A stretch of 32,547 nucleotides of DNA from Gemmobacter caeni (GCF_003054195.1 NZ_QBKP01000028.1:1-32547); one strand, 5' to 3'. Counted from the first letter of the stretch, positions 7,333 to 16,845 are shown. Notes: generated from the letters alone by a model not told the origin. Made by a program: numbers and translations.

Positions 7333-9363
7333 TCATCCTCTGCGACGGCGACGGCCTTCAGAGCCTGCGGTATTGTAGCTGACTTCCGGCAGGGGCGCGA
7401 TGGCGGCCAGATGCGGGAAGGGATCGACCGCGTTGGGGATGGCGCTTGCATTCACGAAATGCTCCTGAAAGCGCGGCTCGATGGCGGTTTCGACCTTGTG
7501 GATCTCGTGCACCGTCGCCTCGATCGCATCACGGGCGGCGCGGTTGCAGAGCGCGATCCGCGCCCCGGTGCCTGCCGCATTGCCCGCGCTGGCCACCTTG
7601 TCCAGCGGCGCATCAGGAATCATGCCAAGGATCATCGCGTGTTTCGGGCTGATATGGGCACCGAAGGCCCCGGCCAGCACGACACGATCCACATGATCGA
7701 CGCCCATTTCATCCATCAACAGTCGTGCACCGGCATAAAGCGCCGATTTCGCCAACTGGATGGCGCGGATGTCGCCCTGCGTGACCGTGATGACCGGCCC
7801 GCCCGTCGCGCTGCCATCGAACATGAGATACGAGTTGGTGCGCCCCTCGGGGCGGCAGCGGTCGGTGCCGACCTGTTCGGCCGATCCGATCAGGCCCGAG
7901 CCATCCAGAATCCCTGCCAGACGCATCTCGGCCACCGCTTCGATGATGCCGGAACCGCAGATGCCGGTGATACCGCTGTTTGCGGTTGCCTCGGCAAAGC
8001 CCGGATCGTCCGACCACAGGTCGCTGCCGATCACGCGGAAACGCGGCTCCTTGGTGGCCACGTTGATCTCTACCCGCTCAATGGCGCCTGGGGCGGCGCG
8101 CTGGCCACTGGAGATCTGCGCGCCCTCAAACGCAGGGCCGGTGGGCGAGGAACAGGCCAGCACCCGTTCCTTGTTGCCCAGCAGGATTTCCGCATTGGTG
8201 CCGACATCCACGATCAGCACCATATCCTCGGATTTGTCGGGCGCCTCGGCCAGCGCCACCGCCGCCGCATCGGCGCCGACATGGCCCGCGATGCAAGGCA
8301 GCACATAGACCTGCGCCGCGCTGTTCACCGCCGTCAGCTCCATCTCGCGGGCGGGCAGGGCAAGGCTGCCCGAGGTTGCCAGCGCGAAGGGCGCCTGACC
8401 CAGCTCCACCGGGTCGATGCCCAGAAGCAGGTGGTGCATCACCGGGTTGCAGACAAAGACCACCTCATAGATCGAGGCCGGATCGACGCCCGCTTCGGTG
8501 GCGATGGCCTGCACCAGCCCGTTGATCGAGGTGCGCACCGCCGCCGTCATCTCCTGATCACCGCCGGGGTTCATCATGGCATAAGAAACACGGCTCATCA
8601 GATCCTCGCCGAAGCGGATCTGCGGGTTCATCACGCCGGACGAGGCCAGCACATGCCCGTCGCGCAGGTCGCACAGATGCGCCGCGATGGTGGTCGATCC
8701 GAGGTCGATGGCAAGCCCGTAAAGACCACCGTCATGGTAGCCCGGCCAGAGGTCCAGAATGCGATGCGCGGTATCGTGATTGCCGCGATGCAGGGCGACG
8801 GTGATCTTCCATTCCCCCTTGCGCAGCACGGGTTGCAACCGGCGCAGCACCGCCAGATCGGCGACCACGGCATCGACCTGCCACTGTTCGGCCAGCGCAC
8901 GCTGCACACGTTCAAAATCCCCGGTGGGTTCATGCATGTCAGGCTCTGCCACCTCGATGAACAGGAGGCGGGTCGCCGGGTCCATCGTGATCTCGCGCGC
9001 GGTGGCGGATTTGCGGATGACCTGCTTGTGCACCTGGCTTTCCGGGGGCACGTCAATCACCACATCGCCCATGACCTTGGCCTGACAGCCCAGCCGCCGC
9101 CCGTCGATCATGCCGCGCTTGGATTTGTAGCGTTCCTCGACGCTGTTCCACTCGCTCAGCGCTTCGTCATCGACATGGATGCCGAACTTGGGAAATTCGC
9201 CATATCCCGGCGTGATCTGGCATTTGGAACAGATGCCGCGGCCGCCGCAGACGCTGTCGAGATCCACGCCCAGCGACCGTGCCGCCTGAAGGACCGGCGT
9301 GCCCAGCGGGAAACGCCCCCGCTTGCCCGAGGGGGTAAAGATAACCAGCGCGTCGTCACTCAT
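7333..9363 (-). CDS. Corrinoid reactivation ATPase (RACo/RamA-type, ferredoxin + ASKHA domains)
   Basis: 676 residues. The N-terminal [2Fe-2S] ferredoxin domain has C39, C45, C48 and C93. The rest is a linker and the ASKHA ATPase domain (DUF4445/COG3894), with phosphate loops LYGLAIDLGSTTIAAHLC and MVLIVDVGTNAEILLG, GICGSGIIEAVAEM and VVLAGAFGAHI. Such proteins reduce inactive Co(II) corrinoid back to Co(I) at the expense of ATP so that corrinoid methyltransferases keep working. The start has a GAGAGG Shine-Dalgarno; the gene follows the cupin gene by 15 bp. The context with MetF-like and methyltetrahydrofolate methyltransferase genes fits a methylamine/betaine-type demethylation route. The C-terminus ends in an unusual run of five Arg and a Gly. 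Confidence 0.9.
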   Translation of the reverse strand: MSDDALVIFTPSGKRGRFPLGTPVLQAARSLGVDLDSVCGGRGICSKCQITPGYGEFPKFGIHVDDEALSEWNSVEERYKSKRGMIDGRRLGCQAKVMGDVVIDVPPESQVHKQVIRKSATAREITMDPATRLLFIEVAEPDMHEPTGDFERVQRALAEQWQVDAVVADLAVLRRLQPVLRKGEWKITVALHRGNHDTAHRILDLWPGYHDGGLYGLAIDLGSTTIAAHLCDLRDGHVLASSGVMNPQIRFGEDLMSRVSYAMMNPGGDQEMTAAVRTSINGLVQAIATEAGVDPASIYEVVFVCNPVMHHLLLGIDPVELGQAPFALATSGSLALPAREMELTAVNSAAQVYVLPCIAGHVGADAAAVALAEAPDKSEDMVLIVDVGTNAEILLGNKERVLACSSPTGPAFEGAQISSGQRAAPGAIERVEINVATKEPRFRVIGSDLWSDDPGFAEATANSGITGICGSGIIEAVAEMRLAGILDGSGLIGSAEQVGTDRCRPEGRTNSYLMFDGSATGGPVITVTQGDIRAIQLAKSALYAGARLLMDEMGVDHVDRVVLAGAFGAHISPKHAMILGMIPDAPLDKVASAGNAAGTGARIALCNRAARDAIEATVHEIHKVETAIEPRFQEHFVNASAIPNAVDPFPHLAAIAPLPEVSYNTAGSEGRRRRRG

Positions 9364-9378
9364 CTTGGCCTCTCGCAG

Positions 9379-9804
9379 TCAGGCCGCCCGTTCGGGCGGT
9401 ATCGGGGGTTCTGGCTCTGCCGGGACGGGCAGAAAGCTGTAGGCGATCTGGTCGAAGGAATCGCGCGCGAAGGTGTAGAACCATTTCAGCGGCGCCGAAA
9501 CCACGGGCACGCCATGCACGGCGCCGCCGGGGATGAAGAGCATGATGCCGGGGGCGAGCCGGTGCGGCACGCCGTCGATCACCACTTCGCCTTCGCCCTC
9601 CAGCCCGAAATAGACTTCGGCCTCGGGGTGGGAATGAAACGCAAAGAACTCACCCGGCGCCATCAGCGCGATGCCGCAGACAAGGCTGTCGCTGGCAGTC
9701 ATGCCCTGCGACAACAGGGTCTTCCAGCGAATCGTTCCCTTCGCCGGGTCATCCCAGGTTGCCTCCGGGCAGTTGCCCGCATCCACCGAAATCGCGGCGC
9801 GCAT
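9379..9804 (-). CDS. Cupin domain protein
   Basis: 141 residues forming a single cupin barrel. Motif 1 is at about residues 50-72 (GEFFAFHSHPEAEVYFGLEGEG, with the H-x-H and Glu metal ligands) and motif 2 around residue 90-100 (GIMLFIPGGAVHGV, with the final His). A divalent metal site is therefore likely. No substrate can be read from the sequence; cupins near such C1 modules have been annotated loosely as DMSP-lyase-like, but the motifs here do not establish this. GAGGG Shine-Dalgarno. It is the first gene of an operon with the corrinoid reactivator. Confidence 0.8.
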   Translation of the reverse strand: MRAAISVDAGNCPEATWDDPAKGTIRWKTLLSQGMTASDSLVCGIALMAPGEFFAFHSHPEAEVYFGLEGEGEVVIDGVPHRLAPGIMLFIPGGAVHGVPVVSAPLKWFYTFARDSFDQIAYSFLPVPAEPEPPIPPERAA

Positions 9805-9900
9805 GTTTCCCTCATACCCTGTCGCTGGCCCTTTCTAGGCCGGGGCGGCGCGCTTGCCATGGCTGTTCGCGGCAGGTTTCGGTCAGGTTGCGGCGTGGCG

Positions 9901-12348
9901 TCAGAAGAACAGGTCTTGCAGGAACACCTGATGGCCTGGCGCAAGATGCAGTGTGCTGCCCGCATCGGTTTCCACCAGCCGCATGCCATCGGGCAGATGC
10001 GCCAGATCCACGGCGCGATTGCCGAAAACAAGCCGATCCTCGCCGGGGGTGAAATCGGTGATGACCGACCGGCTGGCGGTCTTGCCGGCGTCATGGAAAA
10101 TGAAACGATCCGCGCCGCTGCCGCCGGTCAGCACATGGCCGCCGCCAGACAGATCGGCAAAAAGCGTGTCGCGCCCGGCACCGCCATCCAGATGCGAGCG
10201 GCCCGTGCCACTGTGCAGAACGTCATTGCCAGCGCCGCCCGCCAGCGTGTCGCGCCCGTTGTCACCGAACAGGGTGTCACCACCACCGCCGCCTGAGAGG
10301 GAATCGTTGCCCGCGCCACCGGCCAGCACATCCTGACCGGCACCGCCCTCCAGCACATCATGGCCCGCACCACCGCTCAGCGTATCGTTGCCGGTTTCAC
10401 CGAGCAGCCGGTCATTCCCCGCCATGCCCAGCAGTTCGTCATTGCCGCCACTGCCGCGCAACAGATCCTGCCCGCTTCCGCCGTCGATGTGATCTGCGCG
10501 GGCCGTGCCCAGAACTGTATCGGCCCCCGTGCCCGCCGTCACGCGGCGCAGGGCGCCGAAGCTTTGCCCTTCGATATCCTGCCAGCCTTCGCGGATCAGA
10601 TCGTTACCGGCTGTCCCCTCGACCGATGTCTTGTCGCCCGCCAGCAACAGCGCCGCCGCGCCAATCTTGCCGCGGGCGTTCAGCAGGATCGTCTCGGTCC
10701 CGTCGGAATGTGTGATCACCACATCGTCCACTGCCTTGCCGTCAAGGGCGCGAAAGGTCATCCGTGCCTTCACATCAGTCCAATCCGTATAATCCCGGCC
10801 CAGATACAGCCGGTCTCCTGCATCCTGTCGGAAATCCGTTACCAAATCGGAACCGGCAGAGGCATCGAAACGGTCAGCGCCCGCGCCACCCTCCAGCGTG
10901 TCTTGGCCCGCTCCGCCGCGCAGCAGATCGTCACCGCGCCCGCCGAACAGCAGGTCATTGCCGGATCGCCCGAGGAGCGTGTCGGCATCGTCCTGACCGA
11001 ACAGAAAATCCTCATCCCCCGCGCCACGCAACAGATCGCCGCCCTTGCCGCCATACAGAAAGTTGTTGGCCTCCGCCGCCCCGGTCAGCGTATCGGCACC
11101 GCCATAGCCAAAGGCGAAACCGGCGCCCGCGACAGGATCCATGGACAGCTTGCCGTCATATTCCTCGTTGCGCAGACGGGCAGTGACGACGTCTGCCTCC
11201 AAAGCCTCGGCCCCGTTATGGCCGCGCGGGGCATCGTCAAGCGAGAAGGCATTCAGCGCGAAGGCGAGGCTGTGCTGGTGCAGGTAGCGCAGCTTCGCCC
11301 CGCTGTCGACGGCGACAAGGCTGGAGGCGCCCGCCTCGGCACCGGAAAACCATGTTGTGCCGATGCCGCGATCCGCGAACCATTCCTGCATGCGCGACAT
11401 GCTGCGCGTCACATTCGGCGCGAGGCTGAAATCGTTGATCAGCGCGCCGCTGAAGCTGGTTTCCGTCAGCAGGATGTCGTCATCACCCAGCGGAGCCAGC
11501 GCCGTCGCGTAGATTTGCGCAAGCTCTTTGGGATCGGTCACTTCGGTGCCACTGTGCCAGCCGGGATAAAGATGCCCGGCCCAGACCAGCGCATCGCCGA
11601 TCTTGGCGCGCAGGAAATCCAGCGCGCTTTTGTTGCCTACTGAATTTTCTGCCAGATCGGTGAATCGCGCCGAATAGGCCCAGCCGCCGACCAGCACCCG
11701 CGCATCCGGGTCAGCCGCCTGCACCCTGGCCGCAAGCTCGGCCATATGGCGGGCGTAAAGCCCGACAAACTGCGCTTCGGCGGCGAGTTTGGTGCCACGC
11801 TCTGCCAGTGTAACACCACGCTCGTAGGCGGCGGCCTCGTTCGCAAGTTCGTAGCCCCAGACCGCCTTCTGCGCACCCGGATGCCGGTCGAGCCACGCCA
11901 GCATCTTGTCCCAGGCGGCGATCGCGCCATCCTGCACAGTTCCGTCCAGTGCTTTGGCAAGCTGCGCGCTGGTCATCGCGCCATCGTCGCCGGTGGTCTG
12001 CTGTGCACCATCTGTCAGGGTGAAGATCAGCTTGAAACCCTGTTTCACCGCTGCGGCAATGAATGCCTCGTATTGTGGATGCAGGCCCCCCCTGGTGTCG
12101 AAAGCATACTGGTTGAAGGAGAGGCGCAGGGTGTTGACGCCGGGCAGGGCAGTGCGCAACCCCTCGGCAAAGCCTTGTGGGTCGTCATCCATTCCGAAGG
12201 GCAGGATCTGCTGCTGGCCCTGCCAGTTGTAATAACGCCGGTCCTCGGCGAGATGTGCGTCATAGCTGCCGGTCGCGCGGTCCTGTTCGGCCGCCTTTTC
12301 GGCGAGAAACAGGATATGGATGGCATTGATATGGCCGAGGTCGCTCAT
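9901..12348 (-). CDS. Large RTX (hemolysin-type Ca2+-binding) protein with GH5-like N-terminal domain
   Basis: 815 residues, no Sec signal peptide. Residues 1-400 resemble a clan-A (TIM-barrel) glycosidase: [11 protein letters not shown] places an N-E acid/base pair at N170-E171, [10 protein letters not shown] sits at 259-267, and LLTETSFSG gives E296 as candidate nucleophile. Two blocks of GGxGxDxLxGG nonapeptide repeats follow (about 415-500 and 600-740), and the C-terminus ends in VFLQDLFF, typical of type I secretion substrates. It is thus a candidate secreted glycoside hydrolase; the specificity is unknown and the glycosidase call rests on spacing of motifs only. No type I transporter is encoded nearby. 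The ATG has a poor Shine-Dalgarno. The gene splits the C1/corrinoid cluster in two. Confidence 0.8.
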   Translation of the reverse strand: MSDLGHINAIHILFLAEKAAEQDRATGSYDAHLAEDRRYYNWQGQQQILPFGMDDDPQGFAEGLRTALPGVNTLRLSFNQYAFDTRGGLHPQYEAFIAAAVKQGFKLIFTLTDGAQQTTGDDGAMTSAQLAKALDGTVQDGAIAAWDKMLAWLDRHPGAQKAVWGYELANEAAAYERGVTLAERGTKLAAEAQFVGLYARHMAELAARVQAADPDARVLVGGWAYSARFTDLAENSVGNKSALDFLRAKIGDALVWAGHLYPGWHSGTEVTDPKELAQIYATALAPLGDDDILLTETSFSGALINDFSLAPNVTRSMSRMQEWFADRGIGTTWFSGAEAGASSLVAVDSGAKLRYLHQHSLAFALNAFSLDDAPRGHNGAEALEADVVTARLRNEEYDGKLSMDPVAGAGFAFGYGGADTLTGAAEANNFLYGGKGGDLLRGAGDEDFLFGQDDADTLLGRSGNDLLFGGRGDDLLRGGAGQDTLEGGAGADRFDASAGSDLVTDFRQDAGDRLYLGRDYTDWTDVKARMTFRALDGKAVDDVVITHSDGTETILLNARGKIGAAALLLAGDKTSVEGTAGNDLIREGWQDIEGQSFGALRRVTAGTGADTVLGTARADHIDGGSGQDLLRGSGGNDELLGMAGNDRLLGETGNDTLSGGAGHDVLEGGAGQDVLAGGAGNDSLSGGGGGDTLFGDNGRDTLAGGAGNDVLHSGTGRSHLDGGAGRDTLFADLSGGGHVLTGGSGADRFIFHDAGKTASRSVITDFTPGEDRLVFGNRAVDLAHLPDGMRLVETDAGSTLHLAPGHQVFLQDLFF

Positions 12349-12442
12349 CTGGTCCGGGTCAGGCTGGGGGCTTGATCCGGTTTCTGGCGGGCGGCGATGG
12401 TCAGATTAGGCCCGGCCTGCGGCAAAACTGTGCCGCTCATGC

Positions 12443-12469
12443 AAAACGCCCGCCGGCAAGGGCGGGCGT
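12443..12469 (-). terminator. Terminator of the methyltetrahydrofolate methyltransferase operon
   Basis: A perfect 9-bp GC-rich stem (12446-12454 with 12461-12469, loop of 6) followed on the minus strand by TTTT. It lies 22 bp after the methyltransferase stop codon, and separates this operon from the RTX gene. Confidence 0.75.
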
Positions 12470-12490
12470 CTGCATCGGAGAGAAACCGGA

Positions 12491-13471
12491 TCAGCCGCGG
12501 CCGCGACGGCCACCCCGGCGCCCGCCCGCAGCCTGGCTGGCAGCGGCGGAGGCTTCGGCGAAGGACGCACCGCCCTCGACCGCCTCGATCACCTTGGCGA
12601 AGCGAATCCATTCGCCGCCATTGGCATCGTGGTTCATCAGGAAGTTGGCGGCGCGGATCGCCTCCATCTCCACCTGACGGACCGGGTTCATGATCGCGCT
12701 CGTCATGCCCGCACCGATGGCCATGGGCAGGAAGGCCGCGTTGATGCCGTGGCGATGCGGCAGGCCGAACGAGATGTTCGAGGCGCCGCAGGTGGTGTTC
12801 ACGCCCAGTTCCTCGCGCAGGCGGCGGACCAGCGCGAAGACCTGCTGACCGGCGGTCGCCATGGCGCCCACCGGCATCACCAGCGGGTCCACCACGATGT
12901 CATGCGCCGGAATGCCGAAATCGGCGGCGCGTTCGACGATTTTCTTGGCCACGGCGAAACGGACATCCGGGTCGGGCGAGATGCCGGTGTCGTCGTTGGA
13001 AATAGCCACGACCGGGACGTTGTATTTCTTCACCAGCGGCAGCACCAGTTCCAGCCGCTCTTCCTCACCCGTGACCGAGTTCAGCAGCGGACGGCCCTCA
13101 CAGGCCTGAAGCCCGGCTTCCAGCGCGCCCGGCACCGACGAGTCGATGCACAGCGGCACGTCCACGGTCTGCTGGATGATCTCGATCAGCGCCTTCATCA
13201 GCGGCGGTTCGACAAAGTTGTTGTCGGCATAACGCGGGTCTTCGGCCATCTTGTTGGTGAAGACGGCGCCCGAGTTCACATCCAGCACGGTCGCGCCACA
13301 GGCCACCTGCTCCAGCGCGTCCTTGATGACGGTGTCGTAATTGCCCATCTCCAGTTCGGCCGCCAGCTTCTTGCGCCCCGTGGGGTTGATACGCTCGCCG
13401 ATGACGCAGAAGGGCTCGTCAAAGCCGATGACAACGGTTTTGGTTTTGGATTCGAGAACGGTCCGGGTCAT
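12491..13471 (-). CDS. Methyltetrahydrofolate:corrinoid methyltransferase (pterin-binding, MtgD/AcsE-like)
   Basis: 326 residues with the dihydropteroate-synthase-like TIM barrel: FCVIGERINPTGRKKL (residues 21-36), GATVLDVNSGA (58-68), VPLCIDSS (about 104-111), NSVTGEEERL, VVDPLVMPVG and GASNISFGLPHR. The family moves a methyl group between a corrinoid protein and tetrahydrofolate, here probably from a demethylated substrate to THF. It is too short to be MetH and has no B12 domain. The gene starts 9 bp after the MetF-like gene in the same operon. The C-terminus carries a Gln/Ala stretch and then an Arg/Gly tail (GGRRGGRRGRG) not needed for the fold. Confidence 0.92.
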   Translation of the reverse strand: MTRTVLESKTKTVVIGFDEPFCVIGERINPTGRKKLAAELEMGNYDTVIKDALEQVACGATVLDVNSGAVFTNKMAEDPRYADNNFVEPPLMKALIEIIQQTVDVPLCIDSSVPGALEAGLQACEGRPLLNSVTGEEERLELVLPLVKKYNVPVVAISNDDTGISPDPDVRFAVAKKIVERAADFGIPAHDIVVDPLVMPVGAMATAGQQVFALVRRLREELGVNTTCGASNISFGLPHRHGINAAFLPMAIGAGMTSAIMNPVRQVEMEAIRAANFLMNHDANGGEWIRFAKVIEAVEGGASFAEASAAASQAAGGRRGGRRGRG

Positions 13472-13480
13472 GGCTTTTCC

Positions 13481-14404
13481 TTACGCTTGATTGGCCGGGA
13501 CGCCCGAGGCGCCGCCGTGTTCGGTGGCCCAGGTGGCATTGGTCTTGATGCCGCCAAGGGGGAAGAAATGCACGGATTCGATGCCGAAATCCGGGTTTTG
13601 CGCCTTGTGGACCGCCAGTTCGGTGATGAACTCGTTGGGTTCATAGGGCAGCAGCAGCTTGGTCACGTCCATCGCCCGCTTTTGCAGCACGCGCAAGGAG
13701 GGGCCGACGCCGCAGGCGATGGCAAATTTGATCATGGTCTGAAGTTTGGCCGGGCCAGCCACACCGATATGCACCGGGATCGAGACACCTGCCGCATTGA
13801 TCCGGTTCACCCAGTCGATGACCGGGCCAGCCTCAAAGCAGAACTGGGTGGCGATCGCCATTTTCGCATCGGTGCGATTGGCGAAATCCTGTTTCCACTT
13901 CAGCGCCTGCATGACGATGGCATCGCCGCCGTCCTTGTCGATGTCCTTGTTGCCCTCCGGGTGGCCTGCCACATGCAGCCGCTCGAACCCGTCGAACAGG
14001 CCCGTCTCGATCAGCTGTATCGAGCTGTCGAACTCGCCCGCCGGGGTGTTGACGCCACCGCCCAGCAGCAGCGCCTGTTTCACACCGGCCTCGCCCTGAT
14101 AGCGGGCAATCCAGTCGGCCAGAGTGGCGCGGTCCTTGATGATGCGGGCCGGGAAATGCGGCATGACGGGGAAGCCTTCGGCGCTGATGCGCTTCGCCGT
14201 CGCCACCATGTCCTCGATGGGCGTGCCCTCGATATGGGCGATATAGACGCGGGTGCCTTTCGGCAGGATCGCGCGGAAATCCTCGACCTTCTCGGCAGTG
14301 CGGGGCATCACCTCCATCGAGAAGCCTTTCAGGAAGGTCTCGACCTCGGGGGTGACGCCGGTCGCGGCCGGGGCATTGTCACGACGGAAACTGAACAGCG
14401 CCAT
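13481..14404 (-). CDS. Methylenetetrahydrofolate reductase family protein (MetF-like)
   Basis: 307 residues. Family landmarks include the N-terminal VTPEVETFLKGFSMEVMPRT strand with the catalytic Glu region, MPHFPARIIKD, a lactam-like LLLGGG segment, VAGHPEGN (the His-Pro-Glu-Gly motif), and AIATQFCFEAGPVIDWV near the flavin site. In this operon the enzyme likely runs in the oxidative direction, converting methyl-THF made by the next gene to methylene-THF. ATG at 14404 has a perfect GAGGAG Shine-Dalgarno 7 bp upstream; an in-frame upstream codon at 14419 would include it and was rejected. It lies 31 bp downstream of the virulence-factor-like gene. Confidence 0.9.
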   Translation of the reverse strand: MALFSFRRDNAPAATGVTPEVETFLKGFSMEVMPRTAEKVEDFRAILPKGTRVYIAHIEGTPIEDMVATAKRISAEGFPVMPHFPARIIKDRATLADWIARYQGEAGVKQALLLGGGVNTPAGEFDSSIQLIETGLFDGFERLHVAGHPEGNKDIDKDGGDAIVMQALKWKQDFANRTDAKMAIATQFCFEAGPVIDWVNRINAAGVSIPVHIGVAGPAKLQTMIKFAIACGVGPSLRVLQKRAMDVTKLLLPYEPNEFITELAVHKAQNPDFGIESVHFFPLGGIKTNATWATEHGGASGVPANQA

Positions 14405-14435
14405 GGGGCAGCTCCTCACATGGGGCGCGGGGCGC

Positions 14436-14732
14436 TCAGGCCCGGCCCTCGGCCTCGATCAGCGCCTTGAGGCGCGCGGTGTCATATTCGGCATCCAGAC
14501 GGTCGGCGGTGTCGCGGGCGATCTGGTCCGGTTCACCCTCCACCTCGTAGGGGGCGGCCTTGCGCCATTCAGCCAGATAGGCGTCGGCGTCCTTCGCCCC
14601 CACCTTCATGGCGCAACGGTCGATCGCCTGCTCAAAGCGTTCGGGCAGTTGCACTTTCGATCCCCGACGGCCCTTGCCGACGATGACCTGGGCCGGAATG
14701 TCCCGCCAGTAAACGATCGTGACCTCGGGCAT
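14436..14732 (-). CDS. Small 'virulence factor' family protein (PF13769-like), C1 operon lead gene
   Basis: 98 residues, soluble. The start MPEVTIVYWRDIPAQVIVGKGRRGSKVQLPERFEQAIDRCAM is the typical pattern of the small family annotated as virulence factor, found almost always next to MetF-like and corrinoid methyltransferase genes in alphaproteobacteria. The true function is not known; the name is historical. It is the first gene of the operon with the MetF-like reductase and the methyltransferase, so an accessory role in corrinoid/THF methyl transfer is likely by association. Confidence 0.8.
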   Translation of the reverse strand: MPEVTIVYWRDIPAQVIVGKGRRGSKVQLPERFEQAIDRCAMKVGAKDADAYLAEWRKAAPYEVEGEPDQIARDTADRLDAEYDTARLKALIEAEGRA

Positions 14733-14763
14733 CGCTGATTCCCCTCTGTTGCGTGTTTCCCGT

Positions 14764-14804
14764 TCTATGCGTCGGCCAGCGACCGGCAGTGTCGGATTTC
14801 GACA
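14764..14804 (-). promoter_or_regulatory. Candidate promoter and operator of the C1 operon
   Basis: A perfect inverted repeat TGTCG-GATTT-CGACA occupies 14790-14804. On the minus strand it overlaps a possible -35 (CACTGC, 14791-14786), followed after 16 bp by CATAGA (14769-14764), about 32 bp before the first ATG of the operon. The position suits a repressor or activator site of GntR or similar type. No regulator gene is in the window. Confidence 0.35.
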
Positions 14805-14959
14805 TCCGGCGCGCAGTCCGCGACAGCGGCAAATCTACCTTGTCGCAGGCCGGGAAGCGAGCGCCCGCGCATCGGCGCACAGACCGTTCCGCGTATCCGC
14901 GCTTGCGCGGGGGGGACAACGGGTCTACGTTTACGGTAACCGAAAATGGAGGGCGGATT

Positions 14960-16099
14960 ATGGCGCCCGAGCGTCCCCGGGGGGAGGACGCGATCCCGCA
15001 GCCCGATGCCCTGATGGGGGCGGGTGCGGTCGAACCGTCGACCCCTCATGACACCCGGTCGGGGCCGCAGCTGTATGCTGCGCTCGATCTGGGGACCAAC
15101 AGTTGCCGAATGCTGATCGCCCAGCCGAAGGGCAGTCAGTTTCAGGTCGTGGACAGCTTTTCCAAGACTGTCCAGCTAGGCGTGGGGCTGGAGGCCTCGG
15201 GCCGGTTGTCGCGTGCCTCGATGGGGCGCACCGTTCAGGCCCTGCGCATCTGTCAGAAGAAAATCGAAAAGCATGGCGTCAGCCGGATGCGGCTTGTCGC
15301 CACCGAGGCCTGTCGCCGTGCGCGGAATGCGCGCGATCTGATGCGCCAGATCCGTCGTGAAACCGGCCTGTCGCTGGAAATCATCCCACCCGAGGAAGAG
15401 GCGCGGCTGGCGGTCATTTCCTGCGCGCCTCTGGTCTCGCGCCGGACCGAACAGTTGCTGGTGGTGGATATCGGGGGTGGTTCGACCGAACTGGTCTGGA
15501 TCGACCTTTCCGAAGTGGCCCCCGAGGACCGGCAGCGCGCCATCATGCAACTGCATTCGGGCTTCAACCAGCCGGGCGCGGCCACGGCCGCGCGGGTGGT
15601 GGACTGGATCTCGGTGCCGCTGGGGGTGGCGACGCTGAAAGATCAGTTTCAGGATGTCGAGGACGATGCCGCCCGCTTTGCGCTGATGAGCTGGTTCTTT
15701 GAGGAAAACCTTGCCAGCTTTTCCCCCTACAACGCCGAAAACCCGCGCGAGGGGTTTCAGATCATCGGCACCTCGGGCACCGTGACCACGGTCGCCGCCA
15801 GCTTTCTGGGCCTGCGCCGCTATGACCGCACCAAGGTGGACGGGCTGCGCATGACCTCGTCCCAGATCGACACGGTGATCCGCGACTATCTTTCGCTTGG
15901 CCCCGAGGGCCGCCGCACCGATCCCCGCATCGGCCGTGACCGGCATTCGCTGATCATGTCCGGCGCGGCCATCCTTCAGGCGCTGATGCGAATCTGGCCG
16001 ACCGACCGATTGTCGGTGGCGGATCGCGGATTGCGCGAAGGGCTTCTTTACGCACAGATGAGCGCCGACGGCGTTCTGGAAGACGGACCATATACATGA
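14960..16099 (+). CDS. Ppx/GppA phosphatase family protein
   Basis: 379 residues of the exopolyphosphatase/pppGpp phosphatase family. After a variable 36-residue N-terminal tail come [17 protein letters not shown] (phosphate 1 motif), [13 protein letters not shown], the [13 protein letters not shown] catalytic-Glu region, [15 protein letters not shown] (phosphate 2) and GTSGTVTT. These enzymes hydrolyse polyphosphate and/or pppGpp; the sequence alone does not decide which. Only the short, N-terminal-type core is present (no C-terminal HD part). The ATG at 14960 has a GGAGGG Shine-Dalgarno; the frame is open to 14753 but that part is not protein-like. It overlaps rlmE by ATGA. Confidence 0.9.
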   Translation: MAPERPRGEDAIPQPDALMGAGAVEPSTPHDTRSGPQLYAALDLGTNSCRMLIAQPKGSQFQVVDSFSKTVQLGVGLEASGRLSRASMGRTVQALRICQKKIEKHGVSRMRLVATEACRRARNARDLMRQIRRETGLSLEIIPPEEEARLAVISCAPLVSRRTEQLLVVDIGGGSTELVWIDLSEVAPEDRQRAIMQLHSGFNQPGAATAARVVDWISVPLGVATLKDQFQDVEDDAARFALMSWFFEENLASFSPYNAENPREGFQIIGTSGTVTTVAASFLGLRRYDRTKVDGLRMTSSQIDTVIRDYLSLGPEGRRTDPRIGRDRHSLIMSGAAILQALMRIWPTDRLSVADRGLREGLLYAQMSADGVLEDGPYT

Positions 16100-16842
16100 C
16101 GACACCGCCCAAGAACACTTCCGGCCGGGGCCAGCGCGACCTGCGGGTCCGGGTCAAGACCGCCAAGGGGCGCAAGCTGTCCTCGACTCTCTGGCTCGAA
16201 CGGCAGCTGAACGATCCCTACGTCCAGCGCGCGAAACGCGAAGGCTATCGCGGCCGCGCGGCCTTCAAGATTCTGGAACTCGATGACAAATACGGCTTCC
16301 TGAAACCCGGTGCGCGGGTGGTGGACCTTGGCTGCGCGCCGGGAGGCTGGTGCCAGGTCGCGGTGGAGCGGGTGAATGCGCTGGGGCAGAACCCGAAAAA
16401 ACCGCTGGGAACCGTGCTGGGCGTCGATTTGCAGGAGGTGGAGCCGATTGCGGGGGCCGATATTCACCAGCTCGACTTTCTGGCGGATGATGCCGATGAC
16501 AAGGTGAAGGGCTGGCTTGGGGGCCGCGCGGATGTGGTGATGTCGGACATGGCCGCCGCTGCCTCGGGGCACAAGGGCACCGATCACCTGCGCATTATCG
16601 CGCTGGTCGAGGCCGCGCTGGCCTTTGCCTTTGACGTGCTGGAGGATGGCGGCACCTTTGTCGCCAAGGTTCTGGCCGGCGGCGCCGAGATCGAGATGCA
16701 GACCATGCTGAAGAAGAACTTCACCAAGGTCGCCAATGTGAAGCCGCCCGCCAGCCGCTCCGACAGTTCGGAAAAGTTCGTGGTCGCCATGGGCTTCCGT
16801 GGGCGTCAGGCCGAAAGCGGCGCGGGCGAGGCAGAGGGCTGA
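16096..16842 (+). CDS. rlmE: 23S rRNA (uridine-2552-2'-O)-methyltransferase RlmE (RrmJ/FtsJ)
   Basis: 248 residues. RlmE methylates the ribose of U2552 in the A loop of 23S rRNA late in 50S assembly. The K-D-K-E catalytic set is visible: Lys in [19 protein letters not shown], Asp in [14 protein letters not shown] and Lys in [11 protein letters not shown], with Glu in the last helix region. The SAM loop is [15 protein letters not shown], and TDH follows the D motif. A basic N-terminal tail precedes the fold, usual in alphaproteobacteria. The start overlaps the Ppx stop codon, so the pair is one operon that ends at the hairpin 16846-16872. Confidence 0.95.
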   Translation: MTTPPKNTSGRGQRDLRVRVKTAKGRKLSSTLWLERQLNDPYVQRAKREGYRGRAAFKILELDDKYGFLKPGARVVDLGCAPGGWCQVAVERVNALGQNPKKPLGTVLGVDLQEVEPIAGADIHQLDFLADDADDKVKGWLGGRADVVMSDMAAAASGHKGTDHLRIIALVEAALAFAFDVLEDGGTFVAKVLAGGAEIEMQTMLKKNFTKVANVKPPASRSDSSEKFVVAMGFRGRQAESGAGEAEG

Positions 16843-16845
16843 TTG

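Noticed and set aside
7411-10296. 961-codon plus-strand open frame antisense to the corrinoid reactivator and cupin
   Set aside because: It is a shadow of high-GC coding on the other strand: His/Arg/Gln-rich, without domains, and it runs through two well-identified genes and into a third.
12629-14470. 613-codon plus-strand open frame antisense to the C1 operon
   Set aside because: Same cause: the opposite strand encodes clear methyltransferase and MetF-like proteins with Shine-Dalgarno sites; this frame has no family features.
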